A stretch of 46,670 bases of DNA from an uncultured Acidimicrobiaceae bacterium (GCA_903873395.1 CAIQOJ010000091.1:1-46670), one strand, 5' to 3'. Positions 28,051-36,934 are shown, counted from the stretch's first letter. Numbers and translations: made by a program. The notes: generated from the sequence alone by a model not told the origin.

Positions 28051-29436
28051 TCAGGCCCCTGAGGAGACCCTTCGCATCAATCTCCCCATGGCATCACAGG
28101 TCTCGATGGCCAGGGCCAAGCTGTCCGGAATGATCCCCATGGCGAAGAATCCATGGATCTGATCGTCGTAGCAGCGGTAGTCCACGGCAACGCCGGCCTT
28201 CTGCAGCGCTTCGGCATAGCGGAACCCATCGTCGCGGAGTGGGTCGAACCCCGCAGTGACGATGACGGCCGGAGCCACCCCGGCATGGTCATCGGCCAAC
28301 AGTGGGGATGCCCGCACGTCCTCCCAGTCACCCGAGTCCGGAAGGTAGAGCCCCCGATAGGTCTCCATACCTGCCTTGGTCAGGAAGAATCCCTCAGCCA
28401 AGGCATGGATCGATGGACTGTCGAGTCGGGCATCGGTAGCTGGATAGACGAGTCCCTGGGCAACCGGCGGAGGGACGTCGGCCACGTGGGCCGAACGGCC
28501 AGGTCGGGTCTCCAAGGCGACGACGGCAGCCAGGTTGCCCCCGGCGCTATCGCCCATCACACCGACCATGCCGGGCGCGGTTCCCAGTTCCTCGTGATTG
28601 CGCTGGACCCATGCATAGGCAGCCAGGCAGTCCTCGACGGCTGCGGGGAAGGGGTGCTCAGGGGCGAGTCGGTAGTCGACAGCCACGACAACACATCCCG
28701 TCACGGCGGCCAGCAGTCGGCACGAGGCATCATGACTGTCCAGGTCGCCGACGACCCAGCCACCGCCGTGGAAGAACACAATGGCTGAAGGTCGATGCTC
28801 GTCGACTGCGGTTCCCACGCCGACGCCGAAGCGCCGGTAGACCCGGACGGCGATCTCCGGAGCTCCGTCCGGACCCGGAACATGACGGCCGGTGACATGG
28901 ACGTCGGTGCGCACGGGCATGGCGAGGCGAGCCAACTGGACGAACTCCTCACGTCCGCCCAGAGGATCGTCAGACCGATCGGACCCAGTCATCCGGCCCA
29001 GTAGGTCGACCAACTGGATCAGCGCTTGGACGCCACGATGCAGGACCCGACCGCCCAAGGCGACCTCTTCCCGGGAACCGGTGAGTCCCAGGACCAAGCC
29101 CGGGCGGGAGAGGACCCAGGTCAGCAGACGAGAGATGAGCGACCAGCGCTCGACGTCGCTGCGCATCCCGGGCCGATAGAGATCGCGTCGACCGCCACCT
29201 CGTCGCGAGCCGCCCCACGGACGATCAAGCGATGCACCGTCTCCGCCGGGCTGCGACGACGGCGAGCGCGGTGATTGCGTGCGTGCCGTCGACTTGGCGA
29301 CCGCCTTGGCTGCGGACGCTCTCGTTGTGACGCTCTTGGCGGCAGAGGCCTTCGCAGCAGAAGCCTTCGTCGCAGACCCCTTCGAAGTAGCGGCCTTGCG
29401 GACGGGTGGCGGTGAGGCCGGAGGTTGGGTAGGCAC
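28051..29436 (-). CDS. Alpha/beta hydrolase (hormone-sensitive-lipase family) with Lys/Ala-rich N-terminal tail
   Basis: 461 aa. The GTG at 29436 is chosen because AAGGA precedes it by 7 bases. Residues 10-55 are a basic low-complexity tail of Ala-Lys-Ser repeats (SATKASAAKASAAKS) like histone H1 or DNA-binding tails; residues 56-90 are Arg/Gly-rich. The catalytic domain has the HSL oxyanion motif HGGGW, the nucleophile GDSAGGN, a VTAGFDPLRDDG acid region and the histidine in DQIHGF. It hydrolyses an ester or lipid of unknown identity. The tail is not part of the enzyme family and may bind DNA, polyphosphate, PHA granules or acidic surfaces. It is divergent from the 3-hydroxybutyryl-CoA dehydrogenase. 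Confidence 0.9.
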   Translation of the reverse strand: MPTQPPASPPPVRKAATSKGSATKASAAKASAAKSVTTRASAAKAVAKSTARTQSPRSPSSQPGGDGASLDRPWGGSRRGGGRRDLYRPGMRSDVERWSLISRLLTWVLSRPGLVLGLTGSREEVALGGRVLHRGVQALIQLVDLLGRMTGSDRSDDPLGGREEFVQLARLAMPVRTDVHVTGRHVPGPDGAPEIAVRVYRRFGVGVGTAVDEHRPSAIVFFHGGGWVVGDLDSHDASCRLLAAVTGCVVVAVDYRLAPEHPFPAAVEDCLAAYAWVQRNHEELGTAPGMVGVMGDSAGGNLAAVVALETRPGRSAHVADVPPPVAQGLVYPATDARLDSPSIHALAEGFFLTKAGMETYRGLYLPDSGDWEDVRASPLLADDHAGVAPAVIVTAGFDPLRDDGFRYAEALQKAGVAVDYRCYDDQIHGFFAMGIIPDSLALAIETCDAMGRLMRRVSSGA

Positions 29437-29532
29437 CAGACCATCCTTCCGGTCAAACGGGGTCTCGGCAAGCGAACGGTCACACCGCGCGAGCGTTGGG
29501 TGGTCGGCTTCGCCTCGACACCGGCTCGCCGC

Positions 29533-29538
29533 TAGCAT
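29533..29538 (+). promoter_or_regulatory. Predicted -10 box, leaderless 3-hydroxybutyryl-CoA dehydrogenase mRNA
   Basis: TAGCAT ends 8 bases before the ATG at 29547; the gap is C-rich and lacks a Shine-Dalgarno. Confidence 0.45.
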
Positions 29539-29546
29539 CTCCCCCC

Positions 29547-30401
29547 ATGGCTATCGCACGCGTGGGAATCATCGGCTCAGGGATCATGGGATCTGGCATC
29601 GCCGAAACGGCATCGACCAACGGATTTGAGGTCATCCTCCGGTCACGGAGCCAGGACAGTGCCGATGCCACCCTGGCCGCACTGGAGAAGTCCCTCAACA
29701 AGCAGGTGGAACGCGGCAAGAAGACCGAGGAAGAGCGCGATGCCGCGCTTGGTCGGGTCACCGGAACCTCCGACCTCGAGGCCTTGGCCGGCTGCGACTT
29801 GGTGATCGAGTCGGTCGTCGAGGACCTGGCCATCAAGAAGGACCTCTTCGCCCAGTTGGACAAGATCACTGGCGACGATGCCATTCTGGCCACCAACACC
29901 TCCACTCTCCCCGTGATCGAGATGGCGATGCAGACGGCACGCCCCGACAAGGTCTGCGGGATCCACTTCTTCAATCCCGCTCCGGTCATGTCCCTGGTCG
30001 AGGTCGTTCGTCCTCTCACCGCATCAGATGCGACTATCGAGGCGGCCCGCCAGTTCGCCGAGGCCTGCGGCAAGACGCCGGTCGAGGTCAAGGACCAGGC
30101 CGGCTTCATCGTGAACGCGCTGCTGTTCCCCTACCTCAACAACGCCATCCGCCTCTACGAGCAGGGTGTGGCCACCATTGCCGACATCGATGCCGCCATG
30201 AAGGGCGGCTGTGGGTTCCCCATGGGTCCCTTCGCCCTGCTCGACCTGGTGGGCCTGGACACGTCTCTGGCCATCCTGGATGCCCTCTACGACGAGTTCC
30301 GGGACCCGAACTACGCCGCCATGCCACTTCTGCGCCGCATGGTGACCGCAAACCAGCTCGGTCGCAAGACCGGTCAGGGCTTCCTCGACTACCGCAAGTA
30401 G
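29547..30401 (+). CDS. hbd: 3-hydroxybutyryl-CoA dehydrogenase
   Basis: Oxidises or reduces 3-hydroxybutyryl-CoA/acetoacetyl-CoA with NAD(P). 284 aa, the length of the single-function enzyme. N-terminal Rossmann loop RVGIIGSGIMGSGIAETAS; catalytic histidine block GIHFFNPAPVMSLVEVV; C-terminal dimer domain with KDQAGFIVNALLFPYLNNA and GFPMGPFALLDLVGLD; ends KTGQGFLDYRK. Next to ecm and near ccr and the thiolase it probably links acetoacetyl-CoA to crotonyl-CoA in the ethylmalonyl-CoA pathway, although beta-oxidation is also possible. Confidence 0.93.
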   Translation: MAIARVGIIGSGIMGSGIAETASTNGFEVILRSRSQDSADATLAALEKSLNKQVERGKKTEEERDAALGRVTGTSDLEALAGCDLVIESVVEDLAIKKDLFAQLDKITGDDAILATNTSTLPVIEMAMQTARPDKVCGIHFFNPAPVMSLVEVVRPLTASDATIEAARQFAEACGKTPVEVKDQAGFIVNALLFPYLNNAIRLYEQGVATIADIDAAMKGGCGFPMGPFALLDLVGLDTSLAILDALYDEFRDPNYAAMPLLRRMVTANQLGRKTGQGFLDYRK

Positions 30402-30439
30402 TCCCCCTGGACCCCACGACGACCGGTCCTTCGGTTGCC

Positions 30440-30452
30440 TGACGGTCCGTCA
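30440..30452. promoter_or_regulatory. Palindrome upstream of ecm (possible operator)
   Basis: TGACGG-T-CCGTCA, perfect 6-bp arms around one base, centred 45 bases before the predicted ecm start. A regulator site is inferred from symmetry and position only. Confidence 0.35.
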
Positions 30453-30490
30453 CTTTTCGCCCAAGGCTCTCTTCGGGCCATGATTAGGGA

Positions 30491-32512
30491 ATGAGCGAGA
30501 GCACCTCCGCATCCAACGGCACATCCAGCGCGCCTGAGCGACCTGTGAAAGACCGCCCATGGGTCATGCGCACCTACTCGGGTCACTCCACGGCCAAGGC
30601 TTCGAACGAGCTCTATCGGACCAATCTGGCCAAGGGCCAGACGGGTCTGTCGATCGCCTTCGATCTACCCACACAGATCGGCTACGACCCCGACGACCCA
30701 GCTGCATCCGGCGAGGTCGGCAAGGTCGGCGTGCCGGTCGCCCACCTCGGGCACATGTCCGAGCTCCTCGACCAGATCCCGGTCGAGTCGATGAACACCT
30801 CGATGACCATTAACGCCACCGCGGCGTGGCTCCTCGGCCTCTACATCGCCAATGCCGAGACCCGTGGGGTGGATCCCCGAGTCCTGCAGGGCACGACCCA
30901 GAACGACATCGTCAAGGAGTACCTGTCCCGGGGGACGTTTATCTTCCCTCCGCTGCCCAGCAGGCGGCTGACCGTCGACACCATCGCCTACACGGTGCGC
31001 AACGTTCCCAAGTGGAACCCCATCAACGTCTGCAGCTACCACCTCCAAGAGGCAGGGGCCACACCGCATCAAGAAGTGGCCTACGCCTTGGCCACGGCCA
31101 TCGGCGTCCTCGATGCTGTGAGGGACTCCGGCCAGATCCCCGAAGCCGAGTTCGGTGACGTGGTCGGACGCATCTCGTTCTTCGTGAACGCTGGGGTCCG
31201 CTTCGTCGAAGAGACCTGCAAGATGCGGGCCTTCACCGAGTTGTGGGACCGAGTCTGCTCCGAGCGCTACGGCGTCACCGACCCCAAGATGCGGAGGATG
31301 CGCTACGGCGTCCAGGTGAACTCCCTGGGGCTCACCGAGGCCCAGCCCGAGAACAACATCCAGCGCATCGTCCTCGAGGCTCTCGGTGTCACCTTGTCCA
31401 AGAAGGCACGGGCACGGGCCTTGCAGTTGCCGGCCTGGAACGAAGCGCTCGGCCTGCCCCGACCGTGGGATCAGCAGTGGTCACTTCGCATCCAACAGGT
31501 CCTCGCCTTCGAGTCCGACCTCCTCGAATACGGGGACATCTTCGACGGCAGCCACGTCATCGAAGCCAAGACGGCCGAGGTGGCCGAAGCTGCGTGGGAC
31601 GAGCTGACCGACGTCTTGGCCATGGGCGGCGCATTCGAAGCCATCGATGAACTCAAGTCGCGGCTGGTGGGCAGTCAGGCTGACCGGGTGCGGCGCATCG
31701 AAACAGGCGAACAACAGGTGATCGGGGTGAACAGTTTCACCGAAACAGCCGAGTCGCCCCTGTCGTCATCGGCTGGTGACGGGGGTGCCATTCTCCGTGT
31801 CGATCCTGCTGTCGAGCAGCAGCTCAAGGACGACGTCACTGCCTGGCGGGCCCAGCGGGACGGCGCAGCTGTGCAGCGAGCTCTGGACGACCTGCGCAGA
31901 GCCGCCGAGGGCACAGACAACGTGATGCCGGCCACCATCGCCCTGGCCCATGCCGGGGGAACCACGGGAGAGTGGGCGGCTGCCCTGCGCGAGGTATTCG
32001 GCGAATACCGGGCCCCCACTGGCGTGAGCGGCGGCGTCGGCCACCGTGGAGCGGAGTTCCAAGACGTCCTGGCCCGGTCGAAGGAACTGGCCAGTCGATC
32101 TGGCGGCCCGCCCCGCCTTCTGGTGGCCAAGCCCGGACTCGACGGCCACTCCAACGGTGCCGAGCAGATCGCCGTGGCCGCCCGGGATGCTGGCTTCGAG
32201 GTCGTCTATCAAGGGATCCGGCTGTCCCCAGCGCAGATCGCTGCTGCAGCCCGAGACGAAGACGTCGACCTGGTGGGCATCTCCATCCTGTCGGGCAGCC
32301 ACCTCGAACTGGTGCCCGAGGTTGTCCGCTTGCTTCGGGCTGAGGGCGTCGATGCACCGGTGATCGCCGGAGGGATCATCCCTCCCGAAGACGAGCCCAT
32401 CCTGCTGGCAGCAGGCGTTGCCCGGGTCTACACCCCCAAGGACTTCGAGATCGGCCAGATGATGGAGGACATGCTCGACCTCGTGGAAGGACACCGGTCC
32501 ACATCGGTCTAG
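30491..32512 (+). CDS. ecm: Ethylmalonyl-CoA mutase (coenzyme B12-dependent)
   Basis: Rearranges (2R)-ethylmalonyl-CoA to (2S)-methylsuccinyl-CoA. 673 aa in one chain: the substrate TIM barrel first (residues about 20-520) and the cobalamin domain last. The N-terminal block KDRPWVMRTYSGHSTAKASN and the barrel segment KGQTGLSIAFDLPTQIGYD match the Ecm/MeaA branch, not true methylmalonyl-CoA mutase, which is longer and begins differently. The B12 motif is at about 551 (DGHSNG, cobalt-ligand His553), followed by GISILSGSH and PVIAGGIIP. CATGAT, a variant leaderless -10, ends 6 bases before the ATG. The branch assignment rests on recalled family sequences. Confidence 0.9.
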   Translation: MSESTSASNGTSSAPERPVKDRPWVMRTYSGHSTAKASNELYRTNLAKGQTGLSIAFDLPTQIGYDPDDPAASGEVGKVGVPVAHLGHMSELLDQIPVESMNTSMTINATAAWLLGLYIANAETRGVDPRVLQGTTQNDIVKEYLSRGTFIFPPLPSRRLTVDTIAYTVRNVPKWNPINVCSYHLQEAGATPHQEVAYALATAIGVLDAVRDSGQIPEAEFGDVVGRISFFVNAGVRFVEETCKMRAFTELWDRVCSERYGVTDPKMRRMRYGVQVNSLGLTEAQPENNIQRIVLEALGVTLSKKARARALQLPAWNEALGLPRPWDQQWSLRIQQVLAFESDLLEYGDIFDGSHVIEAKTAEVAEAAWDELTDVLAMGGAFEAIDELKSRLVGSQADRVRRIETGEQQVIGVNSFTETAESPLSSSAGDGGAILRVDPAVEQQLKDDVTAWRAQRDGAAVQRALDDLRRAAEGTDNVMPATIALAHAGGTTGEWAAALREVFGEYRAPTGVSGGVGHRGAEFQDVLARSKELASRSGGPPRLLVAKPGLDGHSNGAEQIAVAARDAGFEVVYQGIRLSPAQIAAAARDEDVDLVGISILSGSHLELVPEVVRLLRAEGVDAPVIAGGIIPPEDEPILLAAGVARVYTPKDFEIGQMMEDMLDLVEGHRSTSV

Positions 32513-32631
32513 CGAGGTGCAGGCCTGGGTTGTCCGGCCTGTTCGCGCAGAGCCTGGAGCATCGAGCCCGAGGCGGTGGCGTGAGCGCCCTTGTGCCTCC
32601 TCGGCTCCACCTGTGGGACCCATCCGCCCGA

Positions 32632-32637
32632 TAGGTT
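32632..32637 (+). promoter_or_regulatory. Predicted -10 box, leaderless DUF3097 mRNA
   Basis: TAGGTT ends 6 bases before the GTG at 32644; no Shine-Dalgarno is present. Confidence 0.5.
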
Positions 32638-32643
32638 CCCGGC

Positions 32644-33495
32644 GTGCCTGCGCCCCGACACCCTGCTGCCCGAAACCGCTCCTCGGGCATCCTGTCCGGA
32701 CCCATCGACGCCCCACCGGCTCAGCGGATGGCCGAAGTCTTCCCGACCGTGCCGGCCTCCATCGGCCTGTCCGTCGTGCATCGGGCCAGCGGATTCAGCG
32801 GCAAGGTCCTACGCCTCGAAGGTGGAGGCGTCGAACTACGCGGCCAGACCGGGGCTGATCGCGTTTTCCGCCTCACCCCAGGAGCCTTCTTGGTCGAGGG
32901 ACGCAAAGTCAGCTTGGTGCGTCCGGCGACTGAGCGGACGAACGGACCTTCGGGGGTCACCGCATCAGGTTCGGTGGCCGTGCCTGATGCTCCAGCCCGA
33001 GTAGCTCGCGCCGGACGCCTATGGGTCGAGGGCGTCCACGACGCCGCTCTGGTCGAACAGGTGTGGGGAGACGACCTGCGGGTAGAGGGCGTGGTGGTGG
33101 AGCGCCTCGATGGCATCGACCACCTCGACAAAGCGATCAAGGAGTTCCGGCCAGGGCCGGCTCGTCGCCTTGGTGTGCTCGTCGACCACCTCGTGCCCGG
33201 CAGCAAGGAGTCGCGCATCGCCGAGTCCGTCCGGCACAGCGATGTGCTGATCACCGGAACACCCTTCGTCGACGTGTGGCAGGCGGTGCGGCCGTCGGTC
33301 CTTGGGATCGGCGAGTGGCCGGTCATCGCCAAGGGGACCGAGTGGAAGGCCGGCGTGTGTGCGGCCCTCGGATTCGGCGACCCACCCACGACGTGGCGTC
33401 GGATCCTGGCTTCAGTCAACACCTACGCCGACTTAGAGCCCGCCTTGGTCGGATCGGTCGAGCGACTGATCGACTTCGTCACGTCAGAGGACTGA
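32644..33495 (+). CDS. DUF3097 family protein
   Basis: 283 aa, an actinobacterial family of unknown function. The N-terminal half is a small beta-rich region (VVHRASGFSGKVLRLEGGGV, then FLVEGRKVSLVRP). The C-terminal half holds the strongly conserved block RLWVEGVHDAALVEQVWGDD (124-143) and GVLVDHLVPGSKESRIAE (177-194), then TPFVDVWQAV. The order VEGxxD then a hydrophobic strand ending VDH recalls a Toprim-like nucleotidyl/nuclease core. That is my inference and not an established assignment. The GTG at 32644 agrees with the leaderless -10. Confidence 0.88.
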   Translation: MPAPRHPAARNRSSGILSGPIDAPPAQRMAEVFPTVPASIGLSVVHRASGFSGKVLRLEGGGVELRGQTGADRVFRLTPGAFLVEGRKVSLVRPATERTNGPSGVTASGSVAVPDAPARVARAGRLWVEGVHDAALVEQVWGDDLRVEGVVVERLDGIDHLDKAIKEFRPGPARRLGVLVDHLVPGSKESRIAESVRHSDVLITGTPFVDVWQAVRPSVLGIGEWPVIAKGTEWKAGVCAALGFGDPPTTWRRILASVNTYADLEPALVGSVERLIDFVTSED

Positions 33496-33542
33496 AGCAG
33501 CCGTCCAGAGGCAGCCCGTCTGAACAGATCCGAACGCGCTCG

Positions 33543-33881
33543 TCAGGAGTGCCCGGACTGCTCGGGTGCAGTGGACGGAGTCAACTGCAGTTCGTGGGAG
33601 CGGACGACCTCGGTCACCTGGACCGAGTACCAGGCGTAGAACTCGTCACGGCCTCGCCTCTGGGCCACCCGATGGGCGGGATGCATGCGCCACGCCCTGA
33701 CGTCGTCTTCAGTCTCAAAACACTCGAGCGACACGCGAGTGCCGTCATCTGACTGGTAGGAATCGATCGACACGAACCCGGGCTGTGTGGCCACAACCGC
33801 CCGCATCTCGGCAGCCAACTCTCGATAGGCATCGAGATCCGCTCCCTCCTTGAATCGGGACCGGAACACGACGATGACCAT
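33543..33881 (-). CDS. ABM-domain (antibiotic biosynthesis monooxygenase-like) protein
   Basis: 112 aa dimeric alpha/beta-barrel type: VIVVFRSRFKEGADLDAYRE, the central block TQPGFVSIDSYQSDDGTRVS and the helix AWRMHPAHRVAQRRGRDEF. Members include heme-degrading, quinol-modifying and purely structural proteins; the function cannot be told from the sequence. It begins three bases after the stop of the small epsilon-like gene and so is the third gene of the pccB operon. Confidence 0.85.
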   Translation of the reverse strand: MVIVVFRSRFKEGADLDAYRELAAEMRAVVATQPGFVSIDSYQSDDGTRVSLECFETEDDVRAWRMHPAHRVAQRRGRDEFYAWYSVQVTEVVRSHELQLTPSTAPEQSGHS

Positions 33882-33884
33882 GGG

Positions 33885-34073
33885 TCAGCCGCCCGTCCAA
33901 GGGCGGTCACGGCGAGTGTTCGCCGGCTTGGCCCACCACCGCCCGCTGAACCGCCAGGCGGGCGGACCCGACGACTCGTCGGCCACAACCACGACCGGCC
34001 GAGGCCAGGCCTGGTCCACGGCGGCAGCCAGCACCGCGGTGATGACCGGGTCGGTCGGCTCGCTCCGACTCAC
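33885..34073 (-). CDS. Putative acyl-CoA carboxylase epsilon subunit
   Basis: 62 aa, [20 protein letters not shown] onward. The GTG start overlaps the pccB stop as GTGA. A short Ala-rich helix ([16 protein letters not shown]) is followed by a polar linker and a Trp/Arg-rich end ([19 protein letters not shown]). AccE/PccE subunits of actinobacterial acyl-CoA carboxylases are small, poorly conserved, encoded directly beside the beta subunit, and have just this layout. They help assemble alpha with beta. The identification rests on position and layout, since sequence identity in this family is very low. Confidence 0.6.
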   Translation of the reverse strand: MSRSEPTDPVITAVLAAAVDQAWPRPVVVVADESSGPPAWRFSGRWWAKPANTRRDRPWTGG

Positions 34074-35626
34074 AGCGGCATGTTCCCGTGCTTGCGCTTG
34101 GGCAGGTCCTCACGCTTGGAGGCCAAGAGGTCCAGGCTGCGAGCTAGGACCCGACGGGTGTCTGCCGGGTCGATGACGTCATCGACGTAACCCCGCTCAG
34201 CCGCCTCGTAGGGGTTGGCATAGCGCTGGGTGTAGTCGTCCACGAGCTCCTTGCGGCGGGCGACCGGATCGCCAGCCTCGGCCAACTCACGTCGGTAGAC
34301 GATTTCCACGGCCCCGTCAGGGCCCATGACGGCCAACTCAGCCGACGGCCAGGCGTAGGCGAGATCGCAGCCGATCGACTTCGAGTTCATCACCACATAC
34401 GCACCGCCGTAGGCCTTGCGGGTGATGATCTGCACCCGGGGCACCGTGGCCTCGCAGTAGGCGTAGAGGAGCTTGGCGCCGTGGCGGATGATCCCGCCGT
34501 ACTCCTGGTCGGTACCGGGCATGAACCCTGGGACGTCCACGAAGGTGACCAGCGGGATGTTGAAGGCATCGCAGGTGCGGACGAACCGCGCACCCTTTTC
34601 TGAGGCTTCGATGTTGAGCACACCGGCCAGGATCTGCGGTTGGTTGCCGACGATGCCGATGGTGCGACCGTCGACCCGTCCGAACCCACAGACAAGGTTC
34701 TGAGCCCAGTGCTGATTGACTTCGAAGAAGTCGCCATCGTCGACGACCGCAGCGATGACCTTCTTCATGTCGTAGGGCTGATTAGGTGAATCAGGCAGTA
34801 GATCAGCGAGCTCGGGAGTGGCGCGATCGGCATCGTCGTCGGTACCGATCACGGGTGGCACTTCGAGGTTGTTGGCTGGCAAGAAGCTCAGCAAATACTT
34901 CACATCGTCGAGACAGGACTGCTCGTCGGGAGCCACGAAGGCGGCCACGCCAGACTTGGAGGCATGGCTCATGGCACCCCCGAGTTCTTCGAGGGTGACG
35001 TCTTCACCTGTCACCGTCTTCACGACGTCAGGGCCGGTGATGAACATGTGGCTGGAGTTTTGGACCATGAAGATGAAGTCGGTCATGGCCGGGCTATAGA
35101 CCGCACCACCGGCACACGGTCCGAGGATGACCGAGATCTGCGGGATGACCCCTGACGCCTGAGCATTGCGGTGGAAGATGCCGCCATACGAGTGCAGCGA
35201 GACCACGCCCTCTTGGATGCGGGCGCCAGCACCGTCGTTGAGTCCGATCATGGGCACACCGATCGAGGCGGCGAGATCCATCACCTTGTGGATCTTCTCG
35301 GCGAACACCTCACCGAGGGCACCACCGAAGACGGTGAAGTCCTGACTGAACACGCAGACCTTGCGGCCGTCGATCGTGCCGAACCCGGTGATGACGCCGT
35401 CCGTATAGGGACGGTTGGCATCGAGTCCCATGCCGTGGGCCCGATGTCGGGCCAGCATGTCGAGCTCTTGGAACGATCCTTCGTCGAGGAGGTAGTCGAT
35501 CCGCTCGCGGGCGGTCATCTTTCCCTTGGCGTGGTGCTTCTCGACAGACCGGGCAGACCCGGCATTGTGAGCAGCCTCCCGGCGTGCTGCTAGGTCCTCG
35601 AGTCGTTGGGCCATCGTCTGATCCAT
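34070..35626 (-). CDS. pccB: Acyl-CoA (propionyl-CoA) carboxylase beta subunit
   Basis: Carboxyltransferase subunit, 518 aa, moving CO2 from biotin to propionyl-CoA (or acetyl-CoA). It starts [20 protein letters not shown]. Family blocks: [105 protein letters not shown], and the tail [11 protein letters not shown]. Propionyl-CoA specificity is the best guess because the pathway context needs it; the biotinylated alpha subunit is not in the window. TAGCCT ends 8 bases before the ATG and no Shine-Dalgarno is seen. Confidence 0.95.
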   Translation of the reverse strand: MDQTMAQRLEDLAARREAAHNAGSARSVEKHHAKGKMTARERIDYLLDEGSFQELDMLARHRAHGMGLDANRPYTDGVITGFGTIDGRKVCVFSQDFTVFGGALGEVFAEKIHKVMDLAASIGVPMIGLNDGAGARIQEGVVSLHSYGGIFHRNAQASGVIPQISVILGPCAGGAVYSPAMTDFIFMVQNSSHMFITGPDVVKTVTGEDVTLEELGGAMSHASKSGVAAFVAPDEQSCLDDVKYLLSFLPANNLEVPPVIGTDDDADRATPELADLLPDSPNQPYDMKKVIAAVVDDGDFFEVNQHWAQNLVCGFGRVDGRTIGIVGNQPQILAGVLNIEASEKGARFVRTCDAFNIPLVTFVDVPGFMPGTDQEYGGIIRHGAKLLYAYCEATVPRVQIITRKAYGGAYVVMNSKSIGCDLAYAWPSAELAVMGPDGAVEIVYRRELAEAGDPVARRKELVDDYTQRYANPYEAAERGYVDDVIDPADTRRVLARSLDLLASKREDLPKRKHGNMPL

Positions 35627-35634
35627 AGAAGGTG

Positions 35635-35640
35635 AGGCTA
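35635..35640 (-). promoter_or_regulatory. Predicted -10 box, leaderless pccB mRNA
   Basis: TAGCCT on the minus strand ends 8 bases before the pccB ATG at 35626. An inverted repeat TGTCA-N7-TGACA (35695-35711) lies further upstream. Confidence 0.45.
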
Positions 35641-35818
35641 TCGGAACCGCACGAGGGGTCTGATCGTGTCCTCTCGTCCCTGGCCGAATCTTTATGTCAT
35701 CATGCCTGACAGAACCTGTACCGACGAGTCTTCCGGTCGCCTTGACCCCACCGCTAGGCCTCACTGCTCGTTTCCCGTCCTGCTTCCCGATCCCACGTGC
35801 ACCTGGAGGTCTTCACCT

Positions 35819-36895
35819 ATGTCGCCTGACTCCAACCAGATACGAACCTTTGCTGTGCCCGACGCCCTGATCGATGCATCGGTGCCGATCCATCGCACCT
35901 CGGATGGCATCGACTTCGTGCGCACCCCCGAGGAGCGCTTCGAGGGACTCGAGGGCTGGAACTTCACACCTCAGGGTGTCGAGATCGACGGGCTCAACGT
36001 CCACTACATCGATGAGGGTCCAGCCGATGGTCCCGTGGTGCTCCTCTTGCACGGCCAGCCCACCTGGTCCTACCTCTACCGCACCATGATCCCAATCCTG
36101 GTGGCCGCCGGGCACCGGGTCGTGGCCTGGGACAACATCGGGTTCGGTCGCTCCGACAAGCCCATCGACCCGCAGATCCACACCTACCCGCGCCACGTTG
36201 CCTGGTTTCACCAGATCTTCGATGCCCTCGAGCTCGACGATGTCACCCTCTTCTGTCAGGACTGGGGAGGCGTCTTGGGCCTCCGACTGGTCGGCGACTC
36301 CCCTGAGCGGTTCAGCCGAGTGGTGGCGGCAAATACTGGCTTGGTCCGCAATGCCGCTCCACGAGCAGGCATGTCCAGTGGCCTGGTGCTGCCCGAAGAG
36401 GTTCACATGGGCACCGAGACTCGACCCTTCCTTCAAGCGGTGACCGAGGATGACCCCATCGGCCGGGATCCGGGTGCAACCTTCCAGTGGTGGATCAACC
36501 ACTGCCTCCACTCGGCCGATCTCAGCGCCGGCCAGATCGTCTTCGCCCTCTCGAGAGGGACCATCGGCCCAGAGGCGATGACCGCCTATGACGCACCGTT
36601 CCCGTCGTTCATCTATCAGATGGCACCCCACTTGTTCCCGGCGATGGTCGCCTCGATAGGCCACGACAACGACGAGGCCTGGGAGGCGCTCGGCCGCTTC
36701 ACCAAGCCGTTCCTCTACCTAGGTGGGGACTTCGACGACAACGGCAGCCCGGCCGTCCAACGGACGCACACCGAGCACATCCCGGGGGCAGCAGGCCAGG
36801 CCCACGAGCGTTTCCCGGTCGGTCACTTCATCCAAGAGGAGATCGGTCCGGACATGGCCGATCGGATCCTGCGCTTCGTGGCGGCGACAAGCTGA
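35819..36895 (+). CDS. Haloalkane dehalogenase-like alpha/beta hydrolase
   Basis: 358 aa. The start MSPDSNQIRTF has GGAGG about 10 bases upstream. The core has the oxyanion/halide block LLLHGQPTWSYLYRTMIP (about 76-93), the segment VVAWDNIGFGRSDKP and the nucleophile elbow FCQDWGGVLG with Asp148 followed by Trp149, the dehalogenase (not esterase) signature. The base histidine is in GHFIQEEIG near the C-terminus. The N-terminal TPEERFEGLEGWNFTPQG is typical of subfamily I dehalogenases of the DhlA/DhmA kind. It hydrolyses a carbon-halogen bond; the natural substrate is unknown. It is divergent from pccB and convergent with the GIY-YIG gene. Confidence 0.88.
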   Translation: MSPDSNQIRTFAVPDALIDASVPIHRTSDGIDFVRTPEERFEGLEGWNFTPQGVEIDGLNVHYIDEGPADGPVVLLLHGQPTWSYLYRTMIPILVAAGHRVVAWDNIGFGRSDKPIDPQIHTYPRHVAWFHQIFDALELDDVTLFCQDWGGVLGLRLVGDSPERFSRVVAANTGLVRNAAPRAGMSSGLVLPEEVHMGTETRPFLQAVTEDDPIGRDPGATFQWWINHCLHSADLSAGQIVFALSRGTIGPEAMTAYDAPFPSFIYQMAPHLFPAMVASIGHDNDEAWEALGRFTKPFLYLGGDFDDNGSPAVQRTHTEHIPGAAGQAHERFPVGHFIQEEIGPDMADRILRFVAATS

Positions 36896-36934
36896 GCTTC
36901 CTCGGCCATCTCGCTGGCCGAACCATCGCTCTCG

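Noticed and set aside
30491-32512. Mutase as methylmalonyl-CoA mutase large subunit
   Set aside because: The chain is shorter, begins with the DRPWVMRTYSGHSTA block of ethylmalonyl-CoA mutases, and sits with ccr and the epimerase; a tree would settle it.
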